From: Bacteroidota bacterium
GTDB lineage: Bacteria > Bacteroidota > Bacteroidia > Bacteroidales > F082
Direction of reading: 5' to 3'
DNA: 64,000 nt
Assembly: GCA_024279935.1 (NCBI GenBank)
Contig: JAJRQZ010000103.1
Span: forward strand, 1-64,000
The notes beneath the pieces are model-generated. The model was not told the DNA's origin and searched no databases. It saw nothing but the letters and a program-made list of their open reading frames with translations. The position numbers and the translations under genes were made by a program. This document shows, piece by piece, positions 60,041 through 64,000 of this stretch (the stretch's first letter is position 1; each line of letters starts with the position of its first letter).

Positions 60041-62539
60041 TTATTCAGTTTCCGATTTTCGTTTATCAACTGTATTCCTTACCCTTTTCTGCAAAATGAT
60101 GTTTTCGACCTCAGTTTCAACAGACTTCAGGTGTAGATCAGTTTGGGGGAACGGAATATTTATCCCGGCCCGGTTCAGGCCATCGTATATTGCGATAGTT
60201 ACTTCGCTTTTTGTTGTCAGTCCAACCTCCATGGCAGTCCATATCCGTACCCTGAAATTTAGCGAACTGTCGCCGAAACCATCGAACAACACCCATGGCT
60301 CAGGGTTTTGCAATACGTTTATGTTGCCGTTGGCAGCGGTTTTAAGAATTTCCATAACCTTGTGGGGGTCGCTTCCGTATTCAACCCCTACATGAATGTC
60401 GCGACGTTTTCTCCTGTCGGTCAAGGTCCAGTTTATTACATCGTTTGAAATTAGGTTGCCGTTTGGCACTATAACTTCGGACCCCTCGAAAGTCCTTATG
60501 GTGCTCGACCGCACCCCTATGGACTTCACCCTGCCGATAACCGTATTAACCTCCACGGTATCACCAACTTGTATAGGCCTTTCAAAGGCAAGGATCAAAC
60601 CTGCGATAAAATTGAAGACCACATTTTGCAGGCCAAAACCAATACCCACGCCCAGCGCACCTGCCATCAAGCTGAATTGAGATATATCCACCCCCAGCGC
60701 CATAATGGAAACAACAATTCCCCATGCCACTATGAAGTACCTTACGACCATCGAAATGGCCCCCGGGATGCCGCGCGGCAAACTTATGCGGCTAAAAACC
60801 TCTTCTTCGAGGATTATTTTAATGAACTTGGAAATAAGGGTAGTGATTAATATTACGAGCAGGAAACTCAAAACCGCGCCCAGTTCAATCTTGATATCGC
60901 CAAACTCCCAGCTCAACATGAAAAAACCGCCAAACCATTTCATTAATATGTCATAGCTCGACATCAGGTTTAAAACGAACTGAACCCAAAGCAGAAGGCC
61001 GAAGGCCTTGAGAAGTATCAAGATGTATTTCTCTATTGTTTCCCTGTGCAGGGCTATAACATTCGATTTTAATAAATGTTTTGATTTAAGGAGGATGTTG
61101 AAGGTGGCATTCAGGATGAGAAGTGCCGAAAAGATAGCTATCGAGTTGAATATGGTGTTGATAATTATGTTATTGACAAAAGCCGTAAGCCCTATATAAC
61201 CAAGAATATTCGCAAATAACGGAATTAGGACAGCAATATAAAACAACTTGACGGTTCCAATTGCCAGGCCGAGCCATTTTGTGGGCACGCTGGAGTATAA
61301 AGGCCCCTCTTTTTTGAGAATGGCCCTTAGGATTATAACGCTTAAAGCGAGCTCTCCAAAAATTATCAAACGGGTTATCGGGGCGTAGGGCGGCGATAAA
61401 AGCTGTAATTGATTGAGTAAATGCAAGCCTATTGCATAATATATCACTTTTCGGTAATCGTGGTGAATGATTTTGGGAAGCAGGAATAAAGAAAGTACCA
61501 AACTAATTAACTGGAAGGTGTCGTCAACAATTGACTGACGTATAGGATATAACCAAATAACGCTGAAACTTGTTAGGTAAACAGCATTCAGGATGTTGTT
61601 GTCCAGTACGTTAAGGGGTCTTTGCAGTTTCTGGCCATCCGGCTCCAATCCTGAATTGTTTTTTTTGAGGAAGTAAAAAAAGGCAAGAAACACCAAGAGA
61701 AGGATAAAATGCAGGTAAACTTGATTTCTGTTCGCATCATAAAAAACGTAAAATGTTTTTCCGCTTATGCTTAGCGATTGTTTGTAGCTGTCGATATTTG
61801 CCGTGAACAGGAAACTTGACTTGAGAATATTCCAAATCGCAACGCCATCCTTGTTCAAATAACTTTTAGTCAGTTTTGTTCTCGCATCTTTCAGCTCGTT
61901 TATCGTTGAATCGATGAACAGGGAAATTTCCGTGATCTGGCTTTGCTTTTTGTAAATGGAAATCAGCTCGCTGTCTAACTGGTTTCTCAAATGATTTAGC
62001 TGAGCCAGTATTTCCCTGATACTCAGTAATATTTCCTTTGGCGGCTTTTGTTTCTTCGCATCCTTGAGCGTCAGGCTCCATATAATTGCCCGTTTCTCTA
62101 TCAGCAATCTGGTCTCATTTAAAAGAGTGGTTCGCTTACTGATTATACCCTGCCATTCACCAAGTTTCGACTTATAGTTTTTCCATTGCTGGATAGCGTC
62201 CTCCAATACCCTTGTGTTCGGTTTCATGTCGCTGTCGAATATCTTCTTTTTTTCGGCTGTCAGGTTCTCGGCGGCCAACTGGTAAATGGAATCTGTATGT
62301 TGAAGTTCTTCGTCCGGCTCAATATCGCCCAGTGTTTGGTTAAGCAGTTGAATGGTGCCTTCCAGGCTGGAATTCACTTCAGACAACCTAATGCTTTCCA
62401 AAACAGTGGTGTCGCCCTCATTTATGAATGTTTTTGTGCTTATTTCCTGCTGGGCAAAACCGCCAATCGAAAAAACAAGCAGCAGTTCCAGAACAATAAT
62501 AATCTTTACCGATCTAATATTTAAATATCCAGGCATCAT
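60041..62539 (-). CDS. Large MscS-family mechanosensitive channel
   Basis: 832 residues with a signal peptide (ends about 29, GGFAQQ), a periplasmic helical part to about 250, about nine membrane helices and the MscS core. The pore helix and beta domain are clear: MAGALGVGIGFGLQNVVFNFIAGLILAFERPIQVGDTVEVNTVIGRVKSIGVRSSTIRTFEGSEVIVPNGNLISNDVINWT. This is the MscK/MscM-like layout, protecting against osmotic down-shock. The start overlaps the upstream gene by 26 bases. Confidence 0.95.
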   Translation of the reverse strand: MMPGYLNIRSVKIIIVLELLLVFSIGGFAQQEISTKTFINEGDTTVLESIRLSEVNSSLEGTIQLLNQTLGDIEPDEELQHTDSIYQLAAENLTAEKKKIFDSDMKPNTRVLEDAIQQWKNYKSKLGEWQGIISKRTTLLNETRLLIEKRAIIWSLTLKDAKKQKPPKEILLSIREILAQLNHLRNQLDSELISIYKKQSQITEISLFIDSTINELKDARTKLTKSYLNKDGVAIWNILKSSFLFTANIDSYKQSLSISGKTFYVFYDANRNQVYLHFILLLVFLAFFYFLKKNNSGLEPDGQKLQRPLNVLDNNILNAVYLTSFSVIWLYPIRQSIVDDTFQLISLVLSLFLLPKIIHHDYRKVIYYAIGLHLLNQLQLLSPPYAPITRLIIFGELALSVIILRAILKKEGPLYSSVPTKWLGLAIGTVKLFYIAVLIPLFANILGYIGLTAFVNNIIINTIFNSIAIFSALLILNATFNILLKSKHLLKSNVIALHRETIEKYILILLKAFGLLLWVQFVLNLMSSYDILMKWFGGFFMLSWEFGDIKIELGAVLSFLLVILITTLISKFIKIILEEEVFSRISLPRGIPGAISMVVRYFIVAWGIVVSIMALGVDISQFSLMAGALGVGIGFGLQNVVFNFIAGLILAFERPIQVGDTVEVNTVIGRVKSIGVRSSTIRTFEGSEVIVPNGNLISNDVINWTLTDRRKRRDIHVGVEYGSDPHKVMEILKTAANGNINVLQNPEPWVLFDGFGDSSLNFRVRIWTAMEVGLTTKSEVTIAIYDGLNRAGINIPFPQTDLHLKSVETEVENIILQKRVRNTVDKRKSETE

Positions 62540-63359
62540 TATAAGTATATGGTAAATTTTGTTTAATGTACATCGCCTCTTTCAAGTTGTCCAGCTTTTT
62601 TATGTATAACCTGAGGTTGTTCCCCGTTTTCAATATGCCGGCTTCGTCAAAGCCATTGTGCTTTAAGCGCTTCAAGCCTTCCTTAGCATCTTTGTCCGAT
62701 TGAAAACTTGAGACTATAATATAAAAACTTGAAGTTTTTTCATTCTTTTCGATAGGCGTAAGCTGTTCGTTCCTAGAACAAATACTTGCTTCTCCGGCTT
62801 TGTCTGCCTTTTGGGCGAACCAAATTGAAATATAGTTTCGGCTCATTGACGCGCCCATGCTTATCCATTTCTTTTGTTTGTATCTGCCTTTGGCAAGTAG
62901 CATGTCGCGCGCGGGTTTCGACGAGATAATAAACTGAATTACAGTATCAACATTAAAAGAGTCCTCGAAATAAAGGGCTAGCTCGTATCCTCTGTAAGTA
63001 AATGACGTGAGCTCCTTTGGCTTATCCCATATACAGTGGGGCTCAGGCAGGTATTTGTGGTAGCAGCACGATGTCCATCTGCCATTGTCGGACCAACTTG
63101 ATAAATTGCAAATGCTCGTGTCCGGATGGTTTTCCTGTAAGTCGTTGGCGTGCAGACTTGCCACATAATTAAGCGATATGGAGTTGCTGATTGTCTTTTC
63201 CCCGTTCTCGGCCCTGAACAAATTAATCCTTCCCATCAATTGTTCCTCCTCGCTGCTGATGCAAAAATCGTCGGGGATACTGCTTTTTTGTTGCCCAAGA
63301 GCGTTAATTTGAAGTAGCAATACAAAAATTAGAAATATGTATGGTTTATTATTTTTCAA
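62514..63359 (-). CDS. Exported CAP-like protein with SPOR-like C-terminus
   Basis: 281 residues from a TTG start (no ATG in frame nearby) with a signal peptide ending about INALGQ. Residues 35-190 look like a CAP/SCP domain: LMGRINLFRAENGEKTISNSISLNYVASLHANDL, a Cys-rich TSICNLSSWSDNGRWTSCCYHKY and ISMGASMSRNYISIWFA. The last 75 residues (SSFYIIVSSFQSDKDAKEGLKRLKHNGFDEAGIL ... NLKEAMYIKQNL) resemble a SPOR domain, which binds denuded peptidoglycan. The role is unknown; cell wall binding is likely. Confidence 0.75.
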   Translation of the reverse strand: MKNNKPYIFLIFVLLLQINALGQQKSSIPDDFCISSEEEQLMGRINLFRAENGEKTISNSISLNYVASLHANDLQENHPDTSICNLSSWSDNGRWTSCCYHKYLPEPHCIWDKPKELTSFTYRGYELALYFEDSFNVDTVIQFIISSKPARDMLLAKGRYKQKKWISMGASMSRNYISIWFAQKADKAGEASICSRNEQLTPIEKNEKTSSFYIIVSSFQSDKDAKEGLKRLKHNGFDEAGILKTGNNLRLYIKKLDNLKEAMYIKQNLPYTYNDAWIFKY

Positions 63360-63375
63360 TGTTTTTTTTGTAAAA

Positions 63376-64000
63376 TTACGAATTCCATTTAAAAGCTCTT
63401 AAATCGTCATCCATTACAGATTGGAACTTTTCAAGAATCCTCAAAAATAATTTATTATTCGGAACGAAATCAAAAGAGCCGATTCTGTTTATCGGCAGTA
63501 TTTTTATCGATGTCCCGCTTAAAAAGGCGGCATCGAATTGATTTATTTCTTTTAAGTGTATTTCCTTTTTGATCAGCTTTATTCCTTCGCTTTCGCAGAT
63601 GCCCATAACTTTTTGTCTGCTCACACCTTTCAAAACGTCTGTGTCGCGACTTGTATAAACGTTTCTGCCTTTTATGAAAAACAAATTGCTACGGCTTCCC
63701 TCATAAAGCTTTTCGTTTTCGTCCATTATGATCAGCTCAAAGGCACCTGAATTATTAAGCTGTACCTGAACCTGTTTGCGAAGGACGTTATTAGAGGTTT
63801 TGGAATTCGGGTTTTCTCTTTTGCCTAGAATCAACTCACAAGCTATCCCGTTTTTCCTTTCTTCTTCAGTAGGATAAAAATAAGGCGACGCCCACATATA
63901 AAACTCTTGTTTGATGTTCAAATCCCACATCAGCGCCCATTTTACATTAGCGTTCACCAGTCTGTTTAAACGGATCAATGACTCAAGGCTGCTGATAATC
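63376..64000 (-). CDS. Class IV aminotransferase (5' end cut off by the window)
   Basis: At least 208 residues; the open frame continues past the window end, so the TTG at 63978 is not a real start (SLESLIRLNRLVNANVKW reads through it). The C-terminal part of a class IV PLP enzyme: LIIMDENEKLYEGSRSNLFFIKG, TSRDTDVLKGVSRQKVMGICE, FLSGTSIKILPINRIG. The family includes branched-chain aminotransferases and aminodeoxychorismate lyase. The catalytic Lys lies in the missing N-terminal part, so the exact function cannot be settled. Confidence 0.85.
   Translation of the reverse strand, partial: IISSLESLIRLNRLVNANVKWALMWDLNIKQEFYMWASPYFYPTEEERKNGIACELILGKRENPNSKTSNNVLRKQVQVQLNNSGAFELIIMDENEKLYEGSRSNLFFIKGRNVYTSRDTDVLKGVSRQKVMGICESEGIKLIKKEIHLKEINQFDAAFLSGTSIKILPINRIGSFDFVPNNKLFLRILEKFQSVMDDDLRAFKWNS

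Noticed and set aside
63376-63978. Complete 200-residue aminotransferase gene ending at 63978
   Set aside because: The frame continues without a stop to the window edge, and the family is longer with its PLP Lys further upstream, so the gene is partial.

Overview
The window reads as chromosomal DNA of a member of the Bacteroidota. The evidence is internal: two proteins end in type IX secretion (T9SS) type A sorting domains, there is a GldI-type FKBP lipoprotein, and two very large sensor kinases carry periplasmic two-component regulator propellers plus a Y_Y_Y domain. Several promoters also match the Bacteroidota -7 consensus TAnnTTTG. Gene density is high, no tRNA, rRNA, CRISPR array or insertion sequence was recognised, and most genes sit in long co-directional runs. 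The exact order or family cannot be fixed from the sequence alone.

Layout. 1-9.9 kb (+): a 1723-residue hybrid sensor kinase that carries a whole phosphorelay on one chain, then a 1454-residue T9SS-exported adhesin-like protein and a strong terminator. 10.1-16.1 kb (+): housekeeping genes, lon and then a thrS-infC-rpmI-rplT operon with a clear promoter, a terminator, and an AUA start codon on infC. 16.2-20.5 kb (-): a sigma-54 type response regulator, its PAS/REC kinase and a DUF218-DUF1684 fusion. 20.6-22.7 kb (-): a DUF1858 protein and a pterin-dependent aromatic amino acid hydroxylase. 22.7-30.6 kb (+): a glycosyltransferase, miaA translationally coupled to a propeller sensor kinase with a LytTR regulator, a small lipoprotein, a 0.8 kb AT-rich gap holding palindromic operator-like sites, and an XRE-type regulator. 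30.7-34.7 kb: ndk (-) divergent from nrnA, a GldI-type FKBP and two more FKBP-type lipoproteins (+).

34.7-58.3 kb (-) is the most distinctive part: about 21 consecutive minus-strand genes forming an exopolysaccharide synthesis and export locus. It starts with a CheY-like regulator and a phosphoglycosyl transferase fused to a pseudo-receiver. A half-length TolC-like outer membrane protein and a Wzz-type chain-length protein with two inserted LysM domains and a degenerate BY-kinase domain follow. Then come a Wzx flippase and a Wzy polymerase, seven glycosyltransferases (two pairs are a tandem duplication), three methyltransferases, an acetyltransferase and a T9SS-exported beta-helix protein. 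The locus ends in a hybrid kinase whose phosphoacceptor histidine is replaced by asparagine, and a stand-alone receiver. No Wza-type export lipoprotein is present. My inference is that this is a Wzx/Wzy-type secreted polysaccharide system controlled by phospho-signalling proteins encoded at both ends and partly built into the first enzyme.

58.5-64 kb (-): a small membrane protein, an AI-2E-family permease, a large MscS channel, a CAP/SPOR-like exported protein and the truncated 5' part of a class IV aminotransferase gene, cut by the window end.
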